DNA of 64,000 nt from an uncultured Christensenella sp. (GTDB lineage: Bacteria > Bacillota > Clostridia > Christensenellales > UBA3700). The translations under genes were made by a program, and so were the position numbers. The stretch lies in NCBI GenBank assembly GCA_910579785.1, contig CAJTVJ010000004.1, positions 1 to 64,000 of the forward strand. The letters are read 5' to 3'. The notes under the pieces were generated by a model that had not been told where the DNA came from, did no database searches, and worked only from the letters and a program-made list of their open reading frames with translations. Shown one piece after another: positions 7,957 to 17,551 of this stretch (position 1 is its first letter; the number at the start of each line of letters is the position of its first letter).

Positions 7957-8913
7957 ATGGACGAGAATATTGATATTATCGAGGATTTTGACGACGTGGC
8001 TTGCCGTTTTGACGTCAATGGCGAGTGCGTTGGAATGAGACTTGACGTATATCTTGGAATGCAGACAGGCGAAAGCCGCTCTCATATTAAAAATTTGATA
8101 GAAAACGGCAACGTCACTCTCAACGGGGCGTCTGTAAAGAAAGCAGGGCAACTGCTTAAACTCAAAGATAAAATTGCGATCGCAGTACAAGAGGTCAAAC
8201 AGCTTGACTTAACTCCTCAAAATATTCCCATTGACATAGTGTATCAGGATGAAGATTTAGCAGTGATAAACAAGGCGCAAGGCATGGTCGTGCATCCTGC
8301 GGCAGGCTCTTACGACAATACTTTGGTCAATGCTCTTTTATATCATTTGACTTCATTGAGTTCTATCAACGGAGTTGTGCGACCGGGTATCGTACACAGA
8401 CTTGATAAAGATACGTCGGGGCTTTTGGTAGTAGCAAAAAATGATTTTGCGCATATATCGCTGCAACAGCAGATAGCTACCAAATCAGCAAAGAGATATT
8501 ATTATGCTTTGGTAGACGGCGCGGTGTTAAAAGACGAAGGCGTCATACATACCTTTATAGATAGGTCTGCAAAAGACAGAAAGCTCATGGCGGTATCTAG
8601 AAGCGGTAGCGGCAGAGAAGCTATTACGTTGTACAAAGTTATGCAGAGGTATGTTGGCTACACTCTTATGGAATATGAGCTCAAAACAGGCAGAACGCAC
8701 CAAATCAGAGTGCACAGTAAGCATATAGGGCATTGCGTAGTAGGAGATCGTGCGTATGGCGGAAGTAATAGGTTTGAGCTAAAAGGTCAGCTTTTGCATG
8801 CGCATAAGTTGGTACTCACGCATCCGCGCAGTGGCGAGGTTATGACTTTTGAAGCTGAGTTGCCTAATTACTTTAAAGATGTTTTGTCAAAATTAAAACC
8901 AGCAAATATTTAG
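7957..8913 (+). CDS. rluD: Ribosomal large subunit pseudouridine synthase, RluD type
   Basis: A 318-residue protein. An N-terminal S4 RNA-binding domain (about 25-85: GMRLDVYLG, SHIKNLIENGNVTLNGASV) precedes an RluA/RluD-type pseudouridine synthase domain. That domain has IVYQDEDLAVINKAQGMVVHP, the catalytic motif GIVHRLDKDTSGLLVVAKN (Asp is the nucleophile), RYYYALVDG and LKTGRTHQIRVH. TTGGAG precedes the ATG. Family members modify uridines in 23S helix 69 or nearby. It follows lspA, as in many Firmicutes (lspA-ylyB), which supports assignment to the RluD/YlyB branch, but the exact target base is not determined from sequence. Confidence 0.9.
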   Translation: MDENIDIIEDFDDVACRFDVNGECVGMRLDVYLGMQTGESRSHIKNLIENGNVTLNGASVKKAGQLLKLKDKIAIAVQEVKQLDLTPQNIPIDIVYQDEDLAVINKAQGMVVHPAAGSYDNTLVNALLYHLTSLSSINGVVRPGIVHRLDKDTSGLLVVAKNDFAHISLQQQIATKSAKRYYYALVDGAVLKDEGVIHTFIDRSAKDRKLMAVSRSGSGREAITLYKVMQRYVGYTLMEYELKTGRTHQIRVHSKHIGHCVVGDRAYGGSNRFELKGQLLHAHKLVLTHPRSGEVMTFEAELPNYFKDVLSKLKPANI

Positions 8914-8982
8914 TTGATTTTATTATATAAAATTCTTATCGTTTGACGATAAAACGTTGATAATATTCATAATTAGTAAAAT

Positions 8983-9092
8983 GGATGAGATTTCTCCGCT
9001 CCGTTGCACTTCGGTCAAAATGACCAAAGTTAGTTTGTCTATAAGCAATATAAGGTCACCTCGACCGAAGTGGAGAGGTCTAATCCTTTTTT
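8983..9092. repeat. Dispersed palindromic repeat, copies 3a and 3b
   Basis: 8983-9025 runs GGATGAGATTTCTCCGC to CGGTCAAAATGACC. 9053-9092 runs GGTCACCTCGACCGAAG to GGAGAGGTCTAATCC. The halves are in the opposite order to copies 1 and 2. The element lies between the convergent rluD and rqcH genes. Confidence 0.8.
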
Positions 9093-9099
9093 GAATTTT

Positions 9100-10827
9100 T
9101 TATTTTGATAAATATTCTTTATGTTCGTTGGGTACGACAGTTGCCGTTGAATACGCCGAGTATATCACCATGCCTAATTTGCCGCAAGGATGACGTTTGA
9201 TATTGCGCCGTTGAGTATAGTCGCAGGGTATTTTAGAGCCTCCGTCTTTTTGGCATTGTGAGAAATATGCTGCAATTTCGCATCCGATTTCCAAGACTTT
9301 GTCAGGGATTTCCCGTCCTTCGGCAAAGATGATTACGTGGCTGCCGTGCGCATCCTTTGTGTGTATCCACATATCTCCGCCGTTGGCAACCTTAAAGGTG
9401 AGCTTATCGTTTTGAATGTTATTTTTGCCGACTAATATTACAAAATCGTCCACTTCGTACGCAACGGGCTGTGACGGTTTGCTCTTAATTTTGTTTCTGC
9501 TGTTTTTTCTTAATGCGCCCAGAGCAGTCAGCTCTTCTTCAAGTTCCGCTATTTCATCCGAGGTGGAGCATATCTCCAATGACGGAGCTATCGAAAGAAG
9601 ATATTGCAATTCTTCTTCAAGTTTTTGAATTTGTTGGCACACTGCGGCAAAGGTGCGTTTGAGCTTTGCGTATTTTTTATAATATGTTTGGGAATTTTGC
9701 TGAGGAGTAAGCTTGTCGTCGAGTTTTATCTCTATTTGCGGACAGTCGGGAGAATAATAGTCCTGAACTTTTGCAATTTTGTCGCCCTTTTTTATTGCCC
9801 AAGCGTTTGATAAAATCAAGTCGCCGTACTTTTTCATATCCTGAGTGTATTGACATTCGGCAAGCTTAGCTTTATCCTTTTCAAGTTTGTTAAGTATCTT
9901 CTTTTTGTGGGAATTGTACGCCTTTATCAGATATTTCGTCTTATCTTGCCGACGTTCTTTTCTATCCTTTTCAACCGTGCATAATACGACGGCTTCGTTG
10001 AGCGTAGCAAGCTCTTTAAGGTTGGGAAATTCCACGTATTTCGTGACAAAAAAATCGCTTGCGCCGCCGTCGTCTACAAGTGCGCAGGGGATATATTTTG
10101 GAGAATTGACTATATTACAATACTCTAGAAGAGTATTGACGACATTAGATATTTCGCTTTGTGAAAGCGAAGCTGCATTGTTGTCGATGCCGCTATCGTA
10201 CAAAATCTGTCTTGCGCTAGTAAGGGCAAGTCCCGACACGTTGGAAATCAAAAATTTTGCCAATCCGCCGCCTTGATACGTCGCCAGCGCTTGCGATATT
10301 TCCTCTTTTTGCGTGGGCAGTAATTTGTTTTGAGGGGGAAGTTGATACTTCGCGCCTGCCAATAAGCATCGCTTTGTCATAGTGTCGTAAGACACTTGCT
10401 TCAATGTGTCGGATATGACGTCGTTTTGCTTTACCAGAAGTATGTTGGAATATCTGCCCATCATCTCCGCGATAAGTCTGAGATTAACCTTGTCGCGCAT
10501 TTCGTTGTGCGCGGTGATATCAAAACAAACTATCCTGTCCTCGCCGAGAAGAGTCGCTGCATTTATTATACCGCCGCTGAGATGTTTGCGCAGGTGCATG
10601 CAAAATGACGGGGCTGTCAACGGATTTGATTTTTTATCGCCGTCAAGGTGCAGTCTGGGATTGTTGGCGTTGCAAGATATATTGAGCAACCTGTTTTGTC
10701 CCATATTGCGTACCACAAGAGATATTTCATCTTTTTCAGGCATATTTATCCTGTCGATTTTTCCGCCCTGGACAAAGGCGTTTATTTCTTCAACTAAGGC
10801 TTTTAATGTGATATAATCGTTTGGCAT
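9100..10827 (-). CDS. rqcH: Rqc2-type NFACT protein RqcH
   Basis: A 575-residue protein; the ATG at 10827 has AAAGGA upstream and is preferred over an upstream frame start at 10908. Domains: NFACT-N (about 1-250, ALVEEINAFVQGGKIDRINMPEKDEISLVV, where the Asp-Arg pair is conserved in RqcH), a central HhH/coiled-coil region (about 280-440, charged, VEKDRKERRQDKTKYLIKAYNSHKKK), and NFACT-R (DUF814, about 455-575, GGDMWIHTKDAHGSHVII). RqcH binds stalled 50S-peptidyl-tRNA complexes and directs alanine tailing. Older annotations call it a fibronectin-binding protein. It is a single gene on the minus strand, convergent with rluD. It fits the neighbouring proteostasis genes (tig, clpP, clpX, lon), since ClpXP degrades alanine-tailed products in Bacillus. 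Confidence 0.92.
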   Translation of the reverse strand: MPNDYITLKALVEEINAFVQGGKIDRINMPEKDEISLVVRNMGQNRLLNISCNANNPRLHLDGDKKSNPLTAPSFCMHLRKHLSGGIINAATLLGEDRIVCFDITAHNEMRDKVNLRLIAEMMGRYSNILLVKQNDVISDTLKQVSYDTMTKRCLLAGAKYQLPPQNKLLPTQKEEISQALATYQGGGLAKFLISNVSGLALTSARQILYDSGIDNNAASLSQSEISNVVNTLLEYCNIVNSPKYIPCALVDDGGASDFFVTKYVEFPNLKELATLNEAVVLCTVEKDRKERRQDKTKYLIKAYNSHKKKILNKLEKDKAKLAECQYTQDMKKYGDLILSNAWAIKKGDKIAKVQDYYSPDCPQIEIKLDDKLTPQQNSQTYYKKYAKLKRTFAAVCQQIQKLEEELQYLLSIAPSLEICSTSDEIAELEEELTALGALRKNSRNKIKSKPSQPVAYEVDDFVILVGKNNIQNDKLTFKVANGGDMWIHTKDAHGSHVIIFAEGREIPDKVLEIGCEIAAYFSQCQKDGGSKIPCDYTQRRNIKRHPCGKLGMVIYSAYSTATVVPNEHKEYLSK

Positions 10828-10967
10828 TTTGATTCCTTTGAGATGATTTATATGTGCAAAAATATATACATTAAGATTTATGATGCGAAATTTTCGCGTT
10901 TTCGCCAAGTAATGATATATATATTTATATTTATTATAAATTATGGGGCAAATTATTGCAATAATAA

Positions 10968-10996
10968 TTGCATTATTTTATTTTCTGTGATAAAAT
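10968..10996 (+). promoter_or_regulatory. Predicted sigma-A promoter of tig
   Basis: TTGCAT (10968-10973), 17-bp spacer, TAAAAT (10991-10996), with a predicted start near 11003 and an SD-bearing leader of about 38 nt. Confidence 0.65.
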
Positions 10997-11040
10997 CTAA
11001 TATTGAAAAATAAGATAAATATTTTAGGAGATATAAATTT

Positions 11041-12327
11041 ATGAATTACACAGTTGAAAACTTGGAAAAAAACAAGGCGAAGATTACAGTCAAAGTAGAT
11101 CCAAAAGACTGGCAAGACGCGCTTCAAAAGGCGTATGAGAAGACAAAGAACAAATATCAAATCGGCGGTTTTAGAAAAGGACATGTACCTTTTAAAGTAA
11201 TTGTCAATAATTACGGTATCGGAGTATTCTTTGACGACGCTTTGGATATTATTTTGCCGGAAGAATATAGAAAAGTTCTTGAACAGGAAAAGGAGCTTGA
11301 TCCTGTCGACACTCCCGAAGTGGGACTTAACGCTATAAGCGATACGACGCTTGAATTTACATTGACGGTACAGTGTAAACCTGATTTTACTCTCGGCAAG
11401 TATACCGGACTTGAAGTCAATAGAGATAAGGTCGAAGTAAGCGACGACGAGGTGATGGCTGAGATAAATGCAAAACTTGACGAGGCAGGAGCATGGCTTC
11501 CGGTCGTTGACAGAGCGGCTAAGAAGGGCGATCAAGTCACGATAGATTACAGCGGCAGCGTTGACGGCGTAAAATTCGACGGAGGTACGGCGCAGATGCA
11601 AAAGCTTTTGCTCGGCAGCGGCAACTTTATTCCCGGATTTGAAGAGCAGGTCGAGGGTATGAACGTAGACGAAGAGAGAGATATCACCGTGACTTTCCCT
11701 GAGGAATATCATGAGAAGTCTCTTGCGGGCAAGCAGGCTGTATTCGCTATTAAGTTGCACGAGATTTCAGAAAAAGACGTGCCTGAATTGAATGACGAAA
11801 GCGTCAAGGATATCTCTGAGTTTGACACTGTCGAAGAGTATAAGGCAAGCGTAAAGAATAACATCGAGGATAAGAAGAATTCTGAGGCTGACTCTAAGCT
11901 TGAAAACGATATAATTCAAATGATAGCGGACGACAGCAAGGTTGAGATACCTCAATGCATGATCGATCATCAAGTTGAGGAAATGTTGGAAGAATTTGAG
12001 CAGAGATTGCAATATCAAGGACTAAAAGCCGACGATTATTATAAATATACGGGAGCTACGAGAGAGCAAGTCAAAGAGGGTTATAAGGAAATGGCGGCTA
12101 AGAACGTCAAGCTTAGATTGACTTTGGAAGCTTTGCTCAAAGCAGTGCAAGTGCCTGTATCTGACGAGGAAATCGACGAGAAGATCGCAGAGATGGCTCA
12201 AAGAGCAGGAAAGACCTTTGACGAGTATAAGGGCTTTATCAACGAGCAGTATAGAGAGTATCTGAGAAGAGATCTTGTGACGTCAAAACTTTTTGAGTAC
12301 CTCAAAAACAACAATACAATCAAATAA
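11041..12327 (+). CDS. tig: Trigger factor (ribosome-associated chaperone, PPIase)
   Basis: A 428-residue protein, the normal length. The N-terminal ribosome-binding domain (1-110) contains the signature region GGFRKGHVPFKV (FRKGxxP). The FKBP-type PPIase domain (about 150-240) shows KKGDQVTIDYSGSVDGVKFDGG, GSGNFIPGFEEQVEGM and ITVTFPEEY. The C-terminal helical chaperone domain (about 245-420) follows. TAGGAGATA precedes the ATG. It heads the tig-clpP-clpX-lon-engB cluster, an order conserved in many Firmicutes. It binds L23 at the exit tunnel and shields nascent chains. Confidence 0.97.
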   Translation: MNYTVENLEKNKAKITVKVDPKDWQDALQKAYEKTKNKYQIGGFRKGHVPFKVIVNNYGIGVFFDDALDIILPEEYRKVLEQEKELDPVDTPEVGLNAISDTTLEFTLTVQCKPDFTLGKYTGLEVNRDKVEVSDDEVMAEINAKLDEAGAWLPVVDRAAKKGDQVTIDYSGSVDGVKFDGGTAQMQKLLLGSGNFIPGFEEQVEGMNVDEERDITVTFPEEYHEKSLAGKQAVFAIKLHEISEKDVPELNDESVKDISEFDTVEEYKASVKNNIEDKKNSEADSKLENDIIQMIADDSKVEIPQCMIDHQVEEMLEEFEQRLQYQGLKADDYYKYTGATREQVKEGYKEMAAKNVKLRLTLEALLKAVQVPVSDEEIDEKIAEMAQRAGKTFDEYKGFINEQYREYLRRDLVTSKLFEYLKNNNTIK

Positions 12328-12405
12328 TTGACAAAAAACCAAGATATTGACAGTAATATTCTCATGAAAATCAGCTAATAATTAGTGTGGGATTGAATAT
12401 TGCGC

Positions 12406-12434
12406 AAAAGTCCGACACAAAAACGTCGGACTTA
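12406..12434 (+). other. Hairpin between tig and clpP without U-tract
   Basis: AAGTCCGAC (12408-12416) and GTCGGACTT (12424-12432) form a perfect 9-bp stem. ATATATAAATAATC follows, not a U-run. It may be a weak terminator, attenuator or processing site that sets clpP expression apart from tig. Confidence 0.6.
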
Positions 12435-12463
12435 ATATATAAATAATCAACGGAGGCGAGAAA

Positions 12464-13054
12464 ATGAAATCTGCATTGGTACCAAATGTAATAGACAGAA
12501 CGGAAAACGGAGAAAGAGCATACGATATTTATTCGAGGCTTTTGGAGGACAGGATAATATTTATCACGGGCGAGATAGACGACGCGCTTGCAAATACGGT
12601 AGTTGCACAAATGATTTATCTTGAAGCAAAAGATTCTACAAAGGACATAAGTTTGTATATCAACAGCCCGGGCGGAAGCGTAAGCGCAGGGTTTGCGATA
12701 TATGACACGATGAATTACATCAAATGCGACGTAAGTACGATTTGTATAGGTATGGCGGCGTCAATGGGAGCATTCTTGCTTTCGTCGGGCGCTAAGGGCA
12801 AGAGATTTGTCTTGCCTAACAGTGAAATAATGATACATCAGCCGCTTGGCGGAGCGAGAGGTCAAGCTACCGAAATTCAAATAATAGCAAATCAAATACA
12901 AAAGACAAAAGAAAAACTTACAAAAATACTTGCAAAAAATAGCGGTCAACCGTATGAAAAGGTGCTTGCAGATTGCGACAGAGACAACTATATGTCTGCG
13001 GAAGAGGCTCTTGAATACGGCATTGTCGACAAAATTTTCTATGAGAGAGGTTAA
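12464..13054 (+). CDS. clpP: ATP-dependent Clp protease proteolytic subunit
   Basis: A 196-residue serine peptidase that forms the tetradecameric chamber used by ClpX. The catalytic triad is visible: Ser in GMAASMGAFLLSSGAKGKR, His in IMIHQPLGGARGQATEI, and Asp in LADCDRDNYMSAEEALEYG. The N-terminal axial loop region (VIDRTENGERAYDIYSRLLEDRII) is complete. CGGAGGCGAG gives a strong ribosome binding site. No CIRCE element and no CtsR heptads are apparent in the 136-base upstream gap; a hairpin is there instead. It is followed two bases later by clpX. Confidence 0.97.
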   Translation: MKSALVPNVIDRTENGERAYDIYSRLLEDRIIFITGEIDDALANTVVAQMIYLEAKDSTKDISLYINSPGGSVSAGFAIYDTMNYIKCDVSTICIGMAASMGAFLLSSGAKGKRFVLPNSEIMIHQPLGGARGQATEIQIIANQIQKTKEKLTKILAKNSGQPYEKVLADCDRDNYMSAEEALEYGIVDKIFYERG

Positions 13055-13056
13055 GT

Positions 13057-14286
13057 TTGGAAAACAAAATTAAGTGCAGTCTGTGCGGACGGGTATTCTA
13101 TGATTTTGACGCCGTAGTCGTTGGAGCAAATGCCGAAGAGGGAGTTTGCTTTGACTGCGTGGCTACTTGCGTGGAAAAAATCAAGGAAAAGAATTTGCAG
13201 TTGGCATACGAAGAGGGACTACAATCTCAAAAAGATATCAAATTATTAAAACCGCATCAGATAAAAGAAAAGCTTGACGAATATATCATTGGACAGGACA
13301 ATGCCAAAAAGGTGCTGTCAGTTGCGGTATATAATCATTATAAAAGAATCAATTATAAGGGTGACGACGTAGAGCTGGATAAAAGCAATATACTTATGCT
13401 CGGACCTACGGGAAGCGGTAAGACGCTGCTTGCAAAAACTCTTGCAAAGATACTCAACGTGCCTTTTGCCGTTGCGGACGCAACTACTCTCACGGAGGCA
13501 GGATACGTGGGCGAGGACGTTGAAAACGTACTTTTGAAGCTCATTCAGGCAGCTGAATTTGACATTGAGAGGGCAGAGCTGGGCATAATTTATATTGACG
13601 AGATAGACAAGCTTGCAAGCAAGAGCGAGAATATGTCTATCACGAGAGACGTATCTGGCGAAGGCGTCCAGCAGGCGCTATTGAAGATAATTGAGAGTAC
13701 TGTCGCAAGCGTACCGCCGCAGGGCGGAAGAAAACATCCTCAACAGGAATGTATTCAAATTGACACGACCAACATTCTCTTTATTTGCGGCGGAGCATTT
13801 GTAGGGCTTGATAAGATCATAGACAAGAGACTTGACGGCTCGTCGTTGGGATTTGGCGCAAAAGTACGCGACGGCAAAAAGATCAGTTACGGAGAACTCA
13901 TCAGCGACATAAAGCCTGACGATCTTATCAAATTTGGACTTATACCTGAATTTGTCGGAAGAATTCCTATCGTTGTGGGCTTGGACGCGTTGGACGAGAG
14001 CGCGTTGGTGAAGATATTGACGCAGCCTAAAAACGCCGTGATACGCCAATATAAAAAGTTGTTCGATATGGACGGTGTGGACGTGGAGTTTGAGGACGAC
14101 GCTTTGATAGAGGTTGCAAGTATGGCTATAAGGCTCAAAACGGGCGCGAGAGGATTGCGCTCGGTGCTCGAAAGCATAATGTTGGAACTTATGTACGACA
14201 TACCGACCGACGATACGGTGAAGAAAGTCATCGTAACAAAGGGAGTGGTCACGGGCGAAGAGAAGCCGACGGTCATTAGAAAATAA
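13057..14286 (+). CDS. clpX: ATP-dependent Clp protease ATP-binding subunit ClpX
   Basis: A 409-residue AAA+ unfoldase. The start is a TTG at 13057, two bases after the clpP stop, with GAGAGAGG upstream. The N-terminal zinc-binding domain has the four cysteines CSLCGRVF...CFDCVATC. The AAA+ module shows Walker A GPTGSGKTLLAKTLA, Walker B IIYIDEIDK, the substrate pore loop GYVGEDVE and the ClpP-contacting IGF-like loop (SSLGFGAKVR). A D2 small domain (about 310-400) completes it. It feeds tagged proteins to ClpP and closes the transcript before an AT-rich hairpin. Confidence 0.97.
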   Translation: MENKIKCSLCGRVFYDFDAVVVGANAEEGVCFDCVATCVEKIKEKNLQLAYEEGLQSQKDIKLLKPHQIKEKLDEYIIGQDNAKKVLSVAVYNHYKRINYKGDDVELDKSNILMLGPTGSGKTLLAKTLAKILNVPFAVADATTLTEAGYVGEDVENVLLKLIQAAEFDIERAELGIIYIDEIDKLASKSENMSITRDVSGEGVQQALLKIIESTVASVPPQGGRKHPQQECIQIDTTNILFICGGAFVGLDKIIDKRLDGSSLGFGAKVRDGKKISYGELISDIKPDDLIKFGLIPEFVGRIPIVVGLDALDESALVKILTQPKNAVIRQYKKLFDMDGVDVEFEDDALIEVASMAIRLKTGARGLRSVLESIMLELMYDIPTDDTVKKVIVTKGVVTGEEKPTVIRK

Positions 14287-14299
14287 ATACAATACCTTG

Positions 14300-14338
14300 G
14301 AATACGAATAATAACATAAATTATTCGTATTCTTTAAA
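14300..14338 (+). terminator. AT-rich hairpin after clpX
   Basis: GAATACGAATAAT and ATTATTCGTATTC form a perfect 13-bp stem, followed by TTTAAAAG. The U-run is short, so it is probably a weak terminator between clpX and lon. Confidence 0.6.
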
Positions 14339-14398
14339 AGAGAGAAAATTTTCGTATGTTGATTTATTTAAAGTCGCAGCGATAAACTAAGGAGAAAT

Positions 14399-16714
14399 AT
14401 GGCTGAATTAGAGAAGTTAACGATACTTCCCCTTCAAGACGAGGTTGTATTACCTAATTGTTTAAAAAAATTAAATATCGTCAGCAGAAGCAATGCTATG
14501 GCGTTGAAAGCTGTATATAAAGGCAATGCGTATTTTTTTGCAGTAAAATTTAAAGACGGTGTTAAAAAGATTCAATCAGAAGACAGTTTGTGCGAATACG
14601 GCGTGATATGCAGTATAAAAGAATATCGCGACGTTGATACGGGTATGGCGCGCGTAACTATCGAAGGCGTCAAAAGAGCAAGGCTTATCGACTTGGATAT
14701 GTCTGAGACCGTCATGATTTGGGGGACTGTCAAAGAGGACGAAGGTACGCAGTTTGACGAGGAATTTAAAGAAAATCTTTACAGAGGTTTGCTCTATAAG
14801 GATATGAAAAATCTCGAAAAGCTTGGTTATGCCGTGCCTCAGGCGATTTGGCTTGCATTTGAAAGGCAGCAAAGAACGCGCGATATTATGGATATCATTG
14901 CCGACAGTATCGGAGATATCGACAGGCAGGCGTATCTCGAAGAGGGAAATTGCGAGCTTAGAGCGCAAAGACTGTCGTCTACGCTGAAAGTCGAGGAATA
15001 TAAGCTCAAAGTAATAAAAGATATTGATAAAAAATTAGACACATCTCTCAAAGAAAATCAAAAAGAGTTCATATTGAGAGAGCAGATGAAAATTATCAAG
15101 AAAGAATTGGGCGACGACGACAGCGAGACCCAAGAGATGTCTGATAAAATAGACGGACTCAAAGCGAGCGACGAGATAAAACAAAAGCTCAAAAAAGAAT
15201 TGAGCAGAATGAACAGGATGAATATATCTTCGCCTGAATATGCTATATTGCGCAATTATCTTGACGTTGCGCTGTCATTGCCATGGGGCGAGTATACGGA
15301 AGATAATTTTGACTTAGAAAACATAAGAAAGGTGCTTGACGACGAGCATTATGGGATAGAAAAGGTAAAAAATAGGATAATAGAGGCCATTGCAGTTAAA
15401 AAATTGGCTGGCGAGAAGAACAGGGCTCCTATCATATGTTTGGTGGGATCTCCCGGTGTAGGTAAGACGTCGATAGCTCAGTCGATAGCGAGAGCGCTTG
15501 GCAAAGAATATATCCATATGAGCCTTGGCGGAATAAGAGACGAGGCTGAGATAAGAGGTCACCGCAAGACTTATGTCGGAGCGATGCCCGGCAGAATAAT
15601 CTCATGTATGGCGAAGGCGAAGACTTGCAATCCGCTGTTTTTGCTCGACGAAATTGATAAAATGACGCAGGATATGCGCGGAGATCCGTCTAGCGCTATG
15701 CTTGAAGTGTTGGATCCCAATCAAAATGCTAATTTTAGAGATAATTTTCTTGAATTGCCCTTTGATTTGTCGCAAGTAATGTTTATTATGACGGCAAATT
15801 CGCTTGCCAATATCCAAAAGCCTTTGCTTGACAGAATGGAAATCATAGAAATGGAAGGATATACCGTCGAGGAAAAATATGAGATTGCAAAAAGATATCT
15901 TGTGTCAAAACAAAAGATTCAAAACGGTTTGGAAGATTGCGACGTTGAGTTTGACGACGGTGCTATTTATGCAATAATAGACGGATATACGAGGGAGTCG
16001 GGCGTAAGAGAGTTGGAACGTCAGATATCCAACGTATGCAGAAAGATTGCGACAAAGATAGTCGGCGGAGAGAATATTAGCTACGTGGTGACAAAAGACG
16101 ATTTGACGCAATATCTCGGCGCAGTCAAATATCAGGGCGACGACGGCGTTGTGCATGGAGAAGTGGGCGCGGTCAACGGATTGGCTTGGACAAGCGTCGG
16201 CGGCGTTACTATGCCGATAGAGGTAAAACTTTTGCCTTACGGCAGCGGAAAGATACATCTGACGGGCAGTCTTGGCGACGTCATGAAGGAATCTGCTGAA
16301 ATCGCCGTATCTTTGATAAAAAACCGTTCTGTGGAGCTTAAAATCAGCGAAGAAAGCTTTAATAAGTACGATTTGCACATTCACGTGCCGGCAGGAGCGA
16401 CGCCAAAAGACGGTCCTAGCGCAGGAATTGCGCTTTCGACAGCCGTATTGTCGGCTTTTACAGGAATTGCGGTAAAAGACAGTTTGGCAATGACGGGGGA
16501 AGTTACGTTGAGAGGCAAGGTGCTTGCTATCGGCGGACTTAAAGAAAAGACTTTGGCGGCATTAAGAAGCGGTATAAGGACGGTCATAATTCCTATGCAG
16601 AATAAAAAGGATATGTTGGAATTGCCAAAGAGCGTGTTGGATAACGTCAACTTCATACTTGCCGACAGTGTCAGCGATGTGTTTAAAGAAGCGCTTGGCA
16701 TAGATTTTAAATAA
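14399..16714 (+). CDS. lon: ATP-dependent protease La (Lon)
   Basis: A 771-residue protein, the usual length of LonA. The N-terminal LON substrate-binding domain (about 5-200; KLTILPLQDEVVLPNC) and a long coiled coil (about 190-270) lead to the AAA+ module (GSPGVGKTSIAQSIARALGKEY Walker A region, FLLDEIDKM Walker B). The C-terminal Ser-Lys protease domain (about 580-771) has HVPAGATPKDGPSAGIAL with the catalytic Ser, and the catalytic Lys in GGLKEKTLAALRSG. AAGGAG precedes the ATG. It degrades misfolded and regulatory proteins. Placement between clpX and engB matches the Bacillus order clpX-lonB-lonA-ysxC, with lonB absent. Confidence 0.97.
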   Translation: MAELEKLTILPLQDEVVLPNCLKKLNIVSRSNAMALKAVYKGNAYFFAVKFKDGVKKIQSEDSLCEYGVICSIKEYRDVDTGMARVTIEGVKRARLIDLDMSETVMIWGTVKEDEGTQFDEEFKENLYRGLLYKDMKNLEKLGYAVPQAIWLAFERQQRTRDIMDIIADSIGDIDRQAYLEEGNCELRAQRLSSTLKVEEYKLKVIKDIDKKLDTSLKENQKEFILREQMKIIKKELGDDDSETQEMSDKIDGLKASDEIKQKLKKELSRMNRMNISSPEYAILRNYLDVALSLPWGEYTEDNFDLENIRKVLDDEHYGIEKVKNRIIEAIAVKKLAGEKNRAPIICLVGSPGVGKTSIAQSIARALGKEYIHMSLGGIRDEAEIRGHRKTYVGAMPGRIISCMAKAKTCNPLFLLDEIDKMTQDMRGDPSSAMLEVLDPNQNANFRDNFLELPFDLSQVMFIMTANSLANIQKPLLDRMEIIEMEGYTVEEKYEIAKRYLVSKQKIQNGLEDCDVEFDDGAIYAIIDGYTRESGVRELERQISNVCRKIATKIVGGENISYVVTKDDLTQYLGAVKYQGDDGVVHGEVGAVNGLAWTSVGGVTMPIEVKLLPYGSGKIHLTGSLGDVMKESAEIAVSLIKNRSVELKISEESFNKYDLHIHVPAGATPKDGPSAGIALSTAVLSAFTGIAVKDSLAMTGEVTLRGKVLAIGGLKEKTLAALRSGIRTVIIPMQNKKDMLELPKSVLDNVNFILADSVSDVFKEALGIDFK

Positions 16715-16741
16715 ACTTAGCATTGAAGATAGAGGAGAGTA

Positions 16742-17335
16742 ATGGAAATCAAGCAATGTAAATTTATCACTTCGGTGGCAAACGCCGAGAAATGCGCCGA
16801 CCATGGAGTGCCTGAGATAGCTATCGCAGGCAAGTCTAACGTCGGCAAATCTTCCTTTATCAATTACATAGTCAACAACAAGAGCATGGCAAAGACGTCG
16901 TCTACGCCCGGTAAAACCAGACTGCTCAATTACTTTGAGATCAACAAAGGGGAGTTTATGTTTGTAGATTTGCCAGGATACGGATATGCCAAAGTATCGG
17001 GGGCGATCAAGGATAGCTGGGATGATTTGATAGGCGGCTATCTTCTTGGGAGTAAGAGACTTATCAACGTACTTTTGCTTGTGGATATTCGGCATGAGCC
17101 CACTCAATTAGATAAGCAGATGGTGGCGTATATGCACCATTATCAGATACCTTTTTGCGTAATTGCGACCAAATGCGACAAGCTTTCTAAGATGGCGAGA
17201 GAGAAACAAAAGAGGGCGATAGCCAAAGAACTTTGTTTAGGCGTCGATAATATAATGGTAGTATCGTCGCAGGCAAAGATTGGAAAAGAGGAGATTTTGC
17301 AGAGAATAGAGCATTTGCTAAATACTTATAAATAG
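16742..17335 (+). CDS. engB: Ribosome-biogenesis GTPase EngB/YsxC
   Basis: A 197-residue TrmE-Era-EngA-YihA-type GTPase. The G motifs are G1 AGKSNVGKSSFIN, G2 SSTPGKTRLLN, G3 DLPGYGYAKV, G4 TKCDKLSKM and G5 VSSQ near the end. It is required for late 50S assembly. GAGGAGAG precedes the ATG, 27 bases after the lon stop, so it is probably co-transcribed with lon as in Bacillus. A strong terminator lies about 95 bases downstream. Confidence 0.97.
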   Translation: MEIKQCKFITSVANAEKCADHGVPEIAIAGKSNVGKSSFINYIVNNKSMAKTSSTPGKTRLLNYFEINKGEFMFVDLPGYGYAKVSGAIKDSWDDLIGGYLLGSKRLINVLLLVDIRHEPTQLDKQMVAYMHHYQIPFCVIATKCDKLSKMAREKQKRAIAKELCLGVDNIMVVSSQAKIGKEEILQRIEHLLNTYK

Positions 17336-17428
17336 TCGCACGCTTTCTCAAAGTATTCTTAATTAAAGTTATTTTCATAATAATATTGTCAAAACAAGAA
17401 GAATAAACTCTTAAATTTAAATAATGAT

Positions 17429-17466
17429 AATGCAGTCTGTAAATAATGCGGACTGCATTTTTTGTA
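17429..17466 (+). terminator. Terminator of the lon-engB unit
   Basis: AATGCAGTC and GACTGCATT pair, with a GC-containing loop, followed by TTTTTTG. Confidence 0.85.
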
Positions 17467-17551
17467 ACGTCTGCGAGGTTTTTTGAATATATAGTTGTGA
17501 GCATACAAAATTCTGTGTGCAATTATGACAGTAAAATAGGAGGAAGAATAT

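Noticed and set aside
12328..12463. CIRCE or CtsR operator upstream of clpP
   Set aside because: No TTAGCACTC/GAGTGCTAA inverted repeat and no tandem GGTCAAA heptads are present; only a 9-bp hairpin is found.
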